DNA of 64,000 nucleotides from positions 186,001-250,000 of the forward strand of contig JAQOTA010000050.1 of the NCBI GenBank assembly GCA_029532415.1, given 5' to 3'. Each line of letters opens with the position of its first letter. Position 1 is the first letter of the stretch. The DNA is from Marasmius tenuissimus. Lineage: Eukaryota > Basidiomycota > Agaricomycetes > Agaricales > Marasmiaceae. This document shows positions 47,468-57,935 of this stretch, piece by piece. Under the pieces are notes generated by a model. That model saw only the letters and a program-made list of their open reading frames with translations. It had not been told where the DNA came from and made no database searches. The position numbers and the translations under genes are program-made.

Positions 47468-48033
47468 GGTAGACGTTCGTGGCCTAGTCTAAGTATGTGA
47501 TTATTTCGGCTCCCGGCGTCGTCGACTGAACCCGACCATCAAGTCATGTATGGATTTCATTGTAGCGTAATAACGTGAGAGCAGGCTAGTGTGCGGATAG
47601 CAACAACGGTATCCATTGGAGATGGATATACAGAATATAGTATGCCTAGAGAAGCGCCATTACTGTGAGTTAAGAACGTCAAGATCAACTCCCCTGCGTG
47701 GTCGATGACCGGTGATGGATGTGAACATCGCTAATACATAGCCAGAAGGGGAAGAACAAAGAGTATCACGACCGGCGGTTTTCACATGTGCAGTACATCC
47801 CCGTACAATGACATTTGCTGTAAGAGGGCCAGCATAGAAGATAGAGCGCCTGAGTCCGCACACCATGCGAGCGCCGAGCACAGGCCAGCGTCCCGCGGAG
47901 AAAATGTACCTTCCCAATAGATTATATTTTGGATTATATCTCTCGGAGTTGGGGAGGTACTTGTACTTATGCCTCTGAAACCGCGGTTTACTTCCCTCCC
48001 TCACTTACTATCAGTGCAACGTCCATACATACT
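47468..48033. other. Intergenic, no supported gene
   Basis: Nothing recognised apart from short frames. A possible promoter for the small gene fragment at 48034. Confidence 0.4.
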
Positions 48034-48484
48034 ATGGGATTCTTTCGGAGGTCGTCTGGCTTTCAGGTGAAGCACGGCTCATTTAACGCTGCCCAGGGCA
48101 CGTCTTCCACAACACATACAACTCTTCCGAGAACACACCCAGTCTTCACAACACCACGATCGATGGAGAGAACCATAATCACTTCCATTATCATGTCACG
48201 GGCAGAAAGAATCAGAGGGGAAAAGTGTGGGCAGTCCCTCAATGATGAATGGTGAACCTAATATCTCTTAGATCTTGTCTAGCTTCGGGAAGGGTGCCAA
48301 AGAAGACGCGGCTCGGACGTTCTCCCAGAATCGTGCTGGGGAAACCTATTACCGTCCATGTGCCCTTTGCGAAGGTCACCACGATGCCTCACGGGAGCTT
48401 GGACTAATCATGGAGTATGAATCTGTCCTAAGGCACTTGATGAGGGTGCGGACTGAGTATATGTGGAGGTCAAAGGCCATCTAG
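48034..48484 (+). pseudogene. Frameshifted tandem paralog of the small gene at 49278
   Basis: Start MGFFRRSSGFQVKHGSFNAA corresponds to the start of the downstream gene. At about 48101 the sequence reads 'cagggcacgtcttcc' where the paralog has 'cagggaaacgtcttcc', a one-base loss that shifts frame; the shifted frame continues the His/Asn-rich segment. The intron acceptor region (cctaatatctcttag) and the last exon (TSYGKG-like start, EYESVLRHLMRVRTEYMWRS end, stop 48482-48484) are still clear. Confidence 0.65.
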
Positions 48485-49277
48485 AGCGCGCGAAGGGTCT
48501 CATCATGGCTCACAATTGGAGGCGGAAGAACTGCTTCAGTGCGTTATCAAAACACGGGACCATGACCACTCGAAAACATCTCTATTGAGCCCGCCAGGAT
48601 ATTGCGAAACGGAAACGCCACCCATGTACTCTCTTGTACCGATATATGTATTTTGACATCATTCGATCCACCGTCGTAATTCATGATTCGTACATTTCTC
48701 CAGGGTCCTTTCGAAACTTAGCATAGAGCACCTCCTTGGAGCTCGGTAAACGCAGGTGTGTTGGCTCGGTTTCTTGTTCCTGGCTCGACACTCTGAATTA
48801 TCAACCTCGAGAGTCGAGCACTCAGCCTCAGCTTTGCATACATCACAGTGGTACGTCCGACTAGCAATCCAACACAGAACCTATACTATCAGAATTCTTT
48901 ACCTACCCAAAGCGAGAATCATACAACCAGACCATTACGCTGCTCCCAGGAATGGTATAGAGCACGGTGGGAATTTGCGAAAGGGGCGCTAAAGGGCTCT
49001 AAATGCCGAACAGCGTCCATAAGGAGAATACCCCGCCGGGGAGTTTACGGAAATGAGATTTGGGATCCTTTCCTGATATGTCAAAGAGGCAAACTGAAAG
49101 ATCCAAGTACTTGTGAGATTTGATAGTACGCCTCATTAGCCCCGCACCGCTGTGCACATGCACCACATTCAGACTTCAAATTTTTCCATGGAAGGGATGG
49201 ATGTCGGGAGATGGACAGAAAAATCCTTACGGTCCTGTGTCCTTGCTTCACTTCTTCCCCTCATCTTAGCGCATACA
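48485..49277. other. Spacer between the tandem small genes, with a tRNA remnant
   Basis: No gene is supported. It contains the half tRNA at 48901-48937. Confidence 0.4.
48901..48937 (-). pseudogene. 5'-half remnant of tRNA-Pro
   Basis: Minus strand reads TAATGGTCTGGTTGTATGATTCTCGC then TTTGGGT, the 5' half of the tRNA-Pro genes at 43.3-43.7 kb up to the anticodon loop. The 3' half (GCGAG stem, T-arm, acceptor) is not found in the adjoining bases, and the 5' acceptor is altered. Confidence 0.7.
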
Positions 49278-49721
49278 ATGGACTTCTTCCGAAAGTCGTC
49301 TGGCTTCGGGATAAAGCACGGCTCATTCAACGCTGTCCAGGGAAACGTCTTCCATAACACATACAACTCTTCCGAGCACACACCCAGTGCTCATAACACC
49401 ACAAACTACGGGGAGATTCATAATCACTTCCACTATCACATCATGGGCAGAGAAAATCGAATAGCCGAGGTGTGTGTGTGTAGTTCCTCAACGATAAATG
49501 ATGTTCCTAATATCTATTAGACCTCGTCTAGCTTCGGGAAAGAAGACGTGGGTCATCGATCTGCCTCCCATCTTACTGAGGAAACCATTCACCCTTGCAC
49601 TCTTTGCAAAAATCAATTCGATTCTTTACGGGAGCGTGAGCTGGTCATGGAATATGAATCCGCGCTAAGACACTTGATGAAAGCGCGCAATGAGTGGATG
49701 TGGAGGTCGAGGGCCATCTAG
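49278..49721 (+). CDS. Small His/Asn-rich protein of unknown function
   Basis: Two exons, 49278-49469 and 49521-49721, with a 51-nt intron (gtgtgt ... ctaat ... tattag). The product is 130 residues. It starts MDFFRKSSGFGIKHGSFNAV, continues with an Asn/His/Tyr-rich segment (QGNVFHNTYNSSEH ... GEIHNHFHYHIMG), then a C-x2-C (HPCTLCKNQFDSL) and a charged helix ending HLMKARNEWMWRSRAI. The 'GSFNAVQGNVFHN' style opening recalls short N-terminal segments of many agaricomycete proteins, but I know no function. There is no signal peptide. It is a tandem paralog of the frameshifted copy at 48034. Confidence 0.6.
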
Positions 49722-51426
49722 AGGGGCGGTTTCATGACTCTCATCACGGCTCACAATCGGGAAAATTGCTTCAGTGTGCTGCTGGAACACTCCGAAACAT
49801 CTCTATCGACCCTACCAGAATATTGCGAACGGAATCACCACCTATTTACTCTCACTTTGTACCGATAACAGTTTCTCATCCCTTTCCCCCCCCCCACCCA
49901 ATAGATTGTTGTGGGTCCCTGACTGTCCTTGTCACGTGCGTTAAGGCACCGCAGGTGTTGATCCGAGTGATCGAAAATAAGACCGCGCCGGATTTATCGG
50001 TCTTTTCCTTGAGACGACTGTGTTCAGCTGTGTTCATGGCATCATGCTGGCCGGTACCCTCGCCCTCCTACCTTCATCATCGTCCGCTATCATAATCTCT
50101 TTCTTTCAGTGGATTAGAAGACTAGGGCCATGGTCTGATTGTACGACGACCACGAACAAGAGTAAGGACCACAATACCAGGACAACTGACTTGGGTAATT
50201 TGACGTGTGAATCTCTGTTCCAATATCCCTGGATTACACTCCTCACGCCAAGTTCAATGATACACTTTATATAATCTAGGCAGCGCAAGCACGCTACAAT
50301 CAATTCTCGTCGCAAGTGGCTAAAGCGGAAATTGGAGTTTGTGCACGAGCCGTGAGAACCGTGTACGGCACATTTTTGTTGTACATAGCCACCCCCACGA
50401 CTCCCCCACGGCTTGGTCTCACAGGCTATTCGTGCATATTTTCCTCATATTGCCAAAGTATGGGACCTCAGACAACAACAGCCACATCAGCCACATCCAA
50501 TACGAAAATAGTCTTCTTTGAACCGGCGATACTGATAGCTCCATCATCCGCAACCTCGATAGATTTCCCGCTGCTGACCGCGAGAAACGCGAACAGAGAA
50601 ACCACCGAGTCATCAAGTACCACGGACATTTCAAGGCTGTAACACCTCCATGGTGAAAGTTCTGTGTCAGCAATGATCTTCATCGGCATTATAAGAACCA
50701 AGTAATCTTGAGGCAGGCTGCACCATCGACCTTATCCGTAGACGGATTTTTACGACTCGGTTGTCGGGCTGTGTGTTGTCCGTTTCTTGTTCGGAAAATA
50801 CTTACGCTCCCGAATCCCAGTGCCAGACGCCTCAGCATGATGGCTGCGGATGTTGTTACATGAAAATCCATTTACGCCCATTGATTAGCTTCGTGCGATG
50901 ATCATCTCGCTCTACTTACTCAAATTTATATAATCTTGGATTCTCGTGAGAATATGAACCTAGATAAAATAGAGAGCCATGATCGGCAGAGATGCACCTC
51001 GTGCTTCAGGAATGCATTAACTCGGATAGTCTCAGTCAAATTCAGAAAGCAAATCGAATGAGTTGAAAGTTGCTGAAAGGACTGTCTTTGACCCTGGTCC
51101 CAGCGACGTTTTTTGGGCGTTCTCAAAGTAGGAAGGGATCGCTCGTAGTGGCCTTGTTTTGACCTACGAGAGCGTTGTCGTTTTATTCACAGCCTCTCGA
51201 GCGCCAAGCATTGGGATCAAGCATATTTACCCAGGACCTGTCGTAGTAATAGGTACGTTCCCGAATCTAATCCCTACTTGAAGCTACAGCTAGAATCAGA
51301 TTATCGAGCCATGTTCCATTTGTGTTACATTGCCTAAGCTCCCTTCATAGACTCTCGTCACCTAGCTCCAAGCCTGGGCTCATAGTCGAAGGATGTTGCT
51401 AGAAATGGTATCATTGTCGACCGTGG
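49722..51426. other. Intergenic, no supported gene
   Basis: About 1.7 kb with short overlapping frames on both strands (for example 49694-50095 plus, 50316-50642 plus). None has a domain or splice pattern I can defend. Confidence 0.5.
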
Positions 51427-52068
51427 TTAACTTGCGCCTGGATGCCTGAACCTCGGAGGCGGTGGCGGAATAGCAATTGCAACTGGTTGAGAAATCCCTG
51501 GAGGGCTGAAAGGCGTATCTTCAGGTACGGATGCGAGTTCTCTACCGCCACTACCCATAGTTTTAGATGTGTTGTATTTGCCTGACCGAGTGGAAGAATC
51601 CGACTTCTCAGTGTAGGGATTCTCGTTCATTGAGTATTTCCTCCTCTCCATCAATCCCCGCTCTTCCTCTTCATCTAACCGCTTTCCTCGTCCCAGCTCT
51701 ATATCTTTCCAGTCCCGCTTTCTCTTAGCGCCGAAGAATCCCCCTAAAGACAGAACAATAGCCGGCGCGTGTTCAATTTGTTTTTTTCGACGTCGCACGG
51801 ACATGATAGCGAATGTGACGAGACATATGAGGATGAGGATGCCCACAGCGATTCCGGCGAGTGCGCCTGTGCTTAGTGGAAACGAGGAGGACTTGGGAGT
51901 GGAAGGAGGGGAATCGTTGTTGTTTTCGGGGTTCATGTCAACGAAAGGAAAGTCACTGAGAACGTGGGGTGTGTGTGTGAGTTGTGTAGGGAGTTTATAC
52001 CGACCGTTACCATCCTGGGAAGGCGATGAAACGCCACTTGGCGGCGGGCGCCACGGGGGTAGAGCCAT
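51427..52068 (-). CDS. Single-pass membrane protein, juxtamembrane and cytoplasmic part
   Basis: Open frame of 213 codons. A Ser/Thr/Pro-rich stretch (residues 1-68) is followed by a strong membrane span at about 69-93 (TGALAGIAVGILILICLVTF, then AIMSV), a basic stop-transfer RRRKKQ and a charged cytoplasmic tail with KRDWKDIELGRGK, EEEERGLMERRKYS and a proline-rich end (AIPPPPPRF). This is the layout of fungal type I surface or sensor proteins with a glycosylated Ser/Thr-rich ectodomain. The real start is probably further upstream (towards 52250) in unresolved exons, because the ATG at 52068 gives no signal peptide and is preceded by a possible acceptor (gctttag). Function unknown. Confidence 0.55.
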   Translation of the reverse strand: MALPPWRPPPSGVSSPSQDGNGRYKLPTQLTHTPHVLSDFPFVDMNPENNNDSPPSTPKSSSFPLSTGALAGIAVGILILICLVTFAIMSVRRRKKQIEHAPAIVLSLGGFFGAKRKRDWKDIELGRGKRLDEEEERGLMERRKYSMNENPYTEKSDSSTRSGKYNTSKTMGSGGRELASVPEDTPFSPPGISQPVAIAIPPPPPRFRHPGAS

Positions 52069-52733
52069 CTAAAGCGCGCTTATCATTTGTGAAACAAGTT
52101 GGTCGGGGTGTCCGGTGTACTGCCAACCCTGAATACCTGGTCCCTGTTTATAGGCCACCATACCCGATAGATACGAAATATGAATAGGTGGGTACATATA
52201 CTTGTTATTATTTGAGCGTCTTTGAAGCGTTCTCACTGAGGGTTGGCTTATCAATTACCTAGGCTCGGCGAGAAATTTGGAGGTTTTAAATGTTTCAAAT
52301 GTTTCTACATGCTGTGCGCAACGGCATAGGGCATTCCTCTCATTGAGGACGTGCTTATCACCCGGCCCAAGTTCCAACCTTCCCGAATCAAAAACTATTG
52401 AGGGAGTACAGAATACTGAGAACCAATCTCGCCGGACGCTCCCGCCACACCACCTAAGAATACATCAGTGCAATCCAAGTTTCCGTCACCACTTGATCGG
52501 ACGCACTGTGGCCGCCTCAACATTCTTCGTTAATAGGCTCGGAAAGCTATGAACTTTCCTGCTACGCTAATTTGCCCTTATAAACTCCCATCAGTCTGTC
52601 CATGTCCAGATTACATTTGAACGGGTACTGAACTCAGCTTGCATGCGCGCATGACTAGTCCAACATTCCAGTATTCTTGAGCTTATGAACTCATGTACCT
52701 TGCACGGAATACCATTCAAAACTCTAAGTGCAG
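52069..52733. other. Spacer; possible 5' exons of the membrane protein
   Basis: A 61-codon minus frame (52069-52254) abuts the membrane-protein frame and could be an upstream exon. Otherwise nothing is recognised. Confidence 0.35.
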
Positions 52734-53008
52734 TCAATCTGTAGGCTGTGGGTGCAAGTTACTGAAGTGAGTCGTCGAATTGAAGATCGTACGTTCGTAC
52801 AACACTTGCGAGCAGTGCCAGTAGAGCCACAATTCTGTGCAGTGACGATCATCGCGTTCTAATGGTTGGTTCGTGGGTTGGCTCAGTGATTGTTTAACTC
52901 GGATAAAACCACACTTACGCAAGAGCGCTTGTTGAGAGCGATCAGCTCGGCAGCAGCAGCAGCGGCGATGGTAACAAAGGCAGTCATGAGAGCCGTGATT
53001 ATAGCCAT
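52734..53008 (-). CDS. Small secreted cysteine-containing peptide precursor, paralog 3 (reduced)
   Basis: Three exons: 53008-52919, 52858-52793 and 52745-52734, giving 55 residues. Exon 1 (30 codons) encodes a hydrophobic leader (MAIITALMTAFVTIAAAAAA) and ends ALNKR-SC, a dibasic Kex2-type site directly before the first Cys. Exon 2 has NCGSTGTARKCC, matching CGPNGPGTARKCC of the paralogs. Exon 3 adds only PTD. Intron positions and phases equal those of the genes at 57639 and 59712. Two of the six cysteines of the paralogs (second and sixth) are missing, leaving four. The TATA box of the paralogs is not evident upstream. Predicted to be secreted, with a mature peptide of about 27 residues after processing. 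It may be diverged or on the way to loss. Confidence 0.6.
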
Positions 53009-53580
53009 CTTGTCTCAAGAGGTCGTGGACAACGTTAAGAAGTCAATCTATTCGCTTCATTCCGAGGATGTTGAAGGCTGAGGTTGATATTTCAGGCTCG
53101 CAAGCCTCAAGGGGGCGTCAAGTGACGCTTTTGAAGCACGAATGAGAACGGTGTCATTACCTTCATCGTCGAGTACGGTCTGACTCCAAGGTGTGTCGTA
53201 GTTCATTCAATACTAGGTGTTCATCGCCTCTCGTATCTCAAGATTCGCTATCGCCATGTGACCTACGTCTGCGAAACATCGGTCTAGTAATGCAATCTTC
53301 AACGTGACACGTAACATACCGCGTCTTGGTCCCGCAGAAGAAGCAGACATCGGTTTCTCTATTTGGCGGGTAGGATCCAGGATGGACGTGGGACCGGTAC
53401 CGGTTGGATTTACAGTAATGCCAACCTCCCGGTATTGTACAGGCGACCCTCAAGTGTCTCTCGCTCGACCAGCGGACAGAATAGAAGGTGAGTACGGAGA
53501 TCTGATTCTAAACAAAAAAAGAAAAAAAGAAAATAAACGGAAAGACAAGCGGTTGTAAAGAACGCCGGCGGTGGTCAACC
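53009..53580. other. Upstream of peptide 3; duplicated flank
   Basis: 'aaggctgaggttgatatttcaggctcgcaa' at about 53073-53102 resembles 'aaggtggctgaggtatcaggctcgcaa' near 60885-60911, a trace of the segmental duplication that spread the peptide genes (not quoted further). An A-rich run is at 53512-53535. Confidence 0.5.
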
Positions 53581-55768
53581 TCAATACCTGGGCCTCATCA
53601 CAACCCTCAAAGGCTCGTTCTTTGTTACAAACATATCAATCTTGTCCTCGGGCCACTTCTTCCAATCAAACCCCTTCGCAAACTCAAGATCAAACCTCTG
53701 GACTATCGCGGTCAAGACCATATTCATCTCAAGCTTGGCGAGGTTCTTTCCGATGCAGTTGGCGGGCCCGTAAGAGAAGGGAATGAAGGCATCAAGTTTA
53801 GTTGTCATAGATCCCGATTCGCCTGGAAGCCAGCGTTCGGGGATGAAGGTTTCCGGATTTGGGGAGAAATTGTTCGGGTTCATGTGGACGCAGAATGGGG
53901 GAACTTGAATTTGGGTGCCTTCGGCAGCGAGGCTGTGGTATCGATCGACTTAACGGGTTGAACTGCGAAGAATACCAGAAGAAAGACTTACTGCCCAGAA
54001 ACCATCCTGCCCCCGGACCCTTTAGGTACAATTCGTGGACCGTTCGTAGGTACAGGTGGCAACAATCGCAGGGATTCGTTTCTATCAAGTCGATTCAGCA
54101 CTCCACCGTGTAAATTTCTGTCTGAATTCACTCACATGCATGCATTCATAAACTTCATACCACCATACCTCGAGGTATCCAATAACGGATCAGTTCCCTG
54201 AGGGAACTCCTTATCCACCTCTTCGCGGACGCGTTTGTAAGCTTCTGGGTGAGCCAGGATACACCAGATAAAGTTGCTCATGGAGGCGGCGGTCGTATCG
54301 GAGCCGGCAATGATGGCTAGGACGGAGTCACTTGCTACCACAGTTGGAGTTGGTTTTACCTACTCGTGGCCTGCTTCGTCCGTCTATGTAGAGAGGGTAA
54401 GCCAGTCACCTTCATGAGCGGGCTGAGGATGAACTGACCAGATGATACCAGAGATCCCTTCGTTCTGCGCCCTTCTTAATGCGCATGTCACACCAAGAGG
54501 CTGCGAACCTTTGGAGTTTGGTGTTATTCGGTGGGAGGAAGGTCGCGAGGTAGGTAAGCCATGGGACTTGGGAGGCGAGTTGACTGGCCCTACGGATGAC
54601 GTGAGGCAAAGTTATATATATATGAGACACATTTTCCTTACCATCCTCCATCTTGAATAAGTTGAATGAGCTCGTGAGTATCCCGACCGTCTTTCAACAT
54701 GTCGGATCCTCCACTGAAGCTGTCGTGTATACCATGAATAGAACTACGGGACAAAAAGGTTTAACATCAGACTCACGACATTTCCGCCATAAAATCGAAC
54801 CTTGGGGGGAGGGAGGGGGGGAGGCGTGTCAACCAACCAGAGTAAGATCCATATATAAACGGAGACCCAACTCACGCGAAGAAATTAAACCACTGTACCA
54901 AATCCACTCCTAAGCCAACCTTAGCCCCCATGTTCAACGCTTCTAAAAGCTCAGCAGCTTTGTTCACAACGATCTGTTGGTACTCTTTCACAGCCTCCGT
55001 CGTAAAGCCTCGACTCCAAACCCTTCGTCGGTAAGTTCGTTCTGCGCCCTTTGTACCGACAAGGGGAATTGGACGACCGACTTCTTTGCCATGCAGGTAT
55101 GCTGAAAGAATTAGGTCAAAATCCATCATTATATCTCTCGCGATATCCATTCAAGGGTACCGTACCTGGTCCCTTGGGTAGCCCTTCTGCCCCCAGAATA
55201 GATCTGACAGACTCGAGATCGTTAACAGAAATGTCGTTCGGCCCTAGGAGATATGTGAGAAGTCGGTAACGTAAGTGAGAGAGGATGCTGTGATACACAC
55301 CTATTCGGATGATTGGGCCATACCGATCATGTAAAGCTTTCAAGGCAAGATGTTGTCGTCCCGTTACAAATATGTACATTCTCCAGAACTTCGTGATCTT
55401 GAATAACATGGGCCCTGGAATGTTTGCTAGGGGATGGAAGGGTGATATACGGTAGAGTACAATCGAGGTTGTCAAGGAGGTGAAGAATATGAGATATGCA
55501 GTTGAGAAAGCCGAGAATGAGAGATCGATTTCAGGGCGGAATTGTTGAATTAGGTAGAGAAGAAGTACAGGTTCCGCGAGGAGAATACCCGCAGTTCTGA
55601 GGACAGTCGTACGAACTGGTTCATAACGTCTGAAGTATAGGTGGTTTGCCTATCCAATTGTAGAACCTGTATCAGTTGTTGAGGAAGAGAATGATGGGTA
55701 GCAGTACTGACGATGCCCAAGAAAGTGGCGATGGTGACGATGGGGCTATCTCCGAAGAGCTGAGACAT
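53581..55768 (-). CDS. Cytochrome P450 monooxygenase (possible in-frame TAG)
   Basis: About ten exons. Exon 1 is 55768-55712; others include 55649-55301, 55243-55166, 55101-54886, 54719-54642 and 54589 onward. After an N-terminal hydrophobic region (LLLYLIQQF, AYLIFFTSLTTSIVLY) come the proline-rich hinge PLANIPGP, the I-helix AIIAGSDTTAASMS (oxygen activation, about 54300), the K-helix ExxR as NESLRLLPPVPTNGPR (about 54070), the PERF-type FIPERW and the haem loop FIPFSYGPANCIGKNLAKLE with the Cys ligand (about 53760). It is an ER-bound haem-thiolate oxidase needing a P450 reductase; substrate unknown. All catalytic motifs are intact. However, between WYHLTDEAGHE and VKPTPTVVASDS the frame reads TAG (54362-54360). 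Either a very short intron (29 nt) removes it or the gene is broken. It lies among the peptide paralogs. Confidence 0.85.
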
Positions 55769-57638
55769 GGTCGATCGTTGACGTTGAGGCCTGAGGTTTG
55801 TGTAAGCTTGTCTGTGTATTTATCTGAAGAGAGTATCGATAGTACTGTGGTTTGATGTCGTATCATCGCTGGAGTTAGATGTCAGAAAACGCACGAGTAG
55901 CCCCGCGGGTTGTCGCCGTGCATGCTACAACCATCATTTTGCCGCTGAAATTCGCCGTTCTAATAGCCCTTTTGTCGGGATATCGAGCTCTAAAGACGAA
56001 CGTGGGCCTCGGGTATTGCTAATTTACAGGGTAAGACTACGGTTTACCCACTCATAAGGTACCGAGTGATTTACTTACCTGCTTGGCCCCTGTCCTTCCC
56101 GAACCTTTTATTACTTGACTATAGAACGCCACTCCCGAGCTTCTGTGTCCTACATAAAGCCACCATCTTGTGGGCAATGCTGAGGATGATCCTGAACTAC
56201 CCGCTGCCAATGAGAGTAGAAGTTGGTTCTGCGGGTAGATCATTGGATGGATCAGCTCAGACGTGAGCTTCGACCAAACTACGACCGAATACTGAAAGCT
56301 CCATTATCAGTTAACGAGAACAATAGGAGGGTTTTCCCAGATAGTCAAACGCACCTAGCTTTCACAAAAGACGTGCTAGAAACGAGTTTTCATCCTATAG
56401 TGTCACTGACAAGGGTTATGTTTTGCTGTCATCGGCGTTGACAGGCGCGGCGACGCCCGCACTGGCAGATACGCCAACAGAGATCGAGATGTTAGCCCGC
56501 GTTGGGGTGTAGGTTGCTCTGCCAGTTTCGATGATGCTTGGACCAAAAAGCGAGGCATGCTCGAGATAGGTTTGAAGGAACATCATGGTAGGACGAAAGG
56601 TCGTCATGACTCAGAACGCTTACGTGTTGCTGGTTATCCGGGAAATTTTCCTTGGCTGTGCACTTCATGCCCCTCCTTCCGGACCGTCGTGGACTCGTGT
56701 TCTCGATTTCTTGCTCAGCTCAATGTCTTTTGCTACACCACCGTCATCGCACAGCCATGTTGTACACCACTCACGCTTCAAAATTCAGGCGCTGGCCGTC
56801 CGGTTGATTCAGTTGAATTATTAGGGGCCTTCAGGAGCTTATGTGTGTGTGCTCTTCCTGCGAGCCCGAGCAGGAGATCATAACAGCGACCATGCGAGAC
56901 CATTGTTGCTCGATGGCGCCTTCAATTCACCGTTACTTATACCATCGACACTCCAAGGTTTTACCTGGTTTCCCACTCCAATCCGGCCCATACCAACGTG
57001 AAGAGTTCTATCGCCTCAGATGACATCGAACACATTAGGCACGGCACGCTTCAGCGAGATAGTAAAATCAAATCTGTTCGTGATTCTAACCTGAGACTGT
57101 AGCGTTTGGCTTGGATTCGACAGTGTGAATACTCGTAAACCGATCGACATATAAAACTGTCCCTACGAAATGGAGGATTTACAGCCACATTGTCTTCCAA
57201 TACCCCTTACAACACTCTAGTGGCTTGTGGAGGATCCTCAGAGAACGAGCTACTCGTGAAATCTGTTTGGTTCAGTACATCCGAGATCCCAATCATCTCC
57301 AAAAGTGGACGATATAGAGGCGTTTGAGGGAGCTCTCGAGCTGGTATGTCATGCTGCTCGATTTTACGGGCTTCGTAGAGTAGTTTGTCAGCTTGTTGAC
57401 AAGGGTATGCAAGCATAATTTCTCTGGGTAGCTCGTGCCTCGATACCATCAGGATGTGGTAGCACTGAGTCCACAGGATCGACTCAAACGCCTCGTCCAG
57501 CGATCAGACCAGACAAAGCTTCAACTACAACTTCAATTTACATCTTATACGAACAATTCAGCATTTCACTACTCCTGAATACACGCTCATTATATCCCAC
57601 ATGGCGAATATAGCTCGTCCTAAAAACCGTTTGGAGCT
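55769..57638. other. Intergenic, no firmly supported gene
   Basis: The first part is the P450 promoter. A 63-codon minus frame at 56416-56607 (ending in Ala/Ser/Val-rich sequence) has no domain I recognise and no start context. Nothing else is supported. Confidence 0.45.
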
Positions 57639-57935
57639 TTAAGCACCGCAAGCAGGCTGAAGGACGATCGTAAGCCACTAAAGTGTATTCAAATTGAAGA
57701 ACTCACGTTGTCGCAGCACTTGCGGGAAGTCCCGGGGCCGTTGGGACCACAGTCCCATTCGTTGGACTCGCAGCTAGGCTTCCAAGCCTAAGGATGCTCG
57801 TGGTCAGCACCGGGAGGGGGGGACTGAGAATAGGGTCGCACTTACACAGGCGCGTTTGTTATGAGCGACTGGCTCAGCAGCAACAACAGCGATGTCAGCG
57901 AAGGCAGCAATGAGAGCGAAGAGCTTAACTTGCAT
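57639..57935 (-). CDS. Small secreted six-cysteine peptide precursor, paralog 1
   Basis: Three exons: 57935-57846 (30 codons), 57787-57707 (27 codons) and 57656-57639 (5 codons and stop), giving 62 residues. Introns are gtaagt...cttag and gtgagt...ttcag. Exon 1 encodes a signal peptide (MQVKLFALIAAFADIAVVAA) and a short pro-segment ending HNKR, a Kex2-type dibasic site. The mature peptide of about 34 residues has cysteines spaced C-x5-C-x6-C-x10-C-C-x4-C, with conserved WK, SNE, DCGPNGPGT and RKCCDN. It should be secreted and disulfide-bonded. The length and cysteine density fit antimicrobial, signalling or effector-type peptides, but no function can be assigned. A TATA box lies about 80 bp upstream. 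Closest relative: the gene at 59712. Confidence 0.8.
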
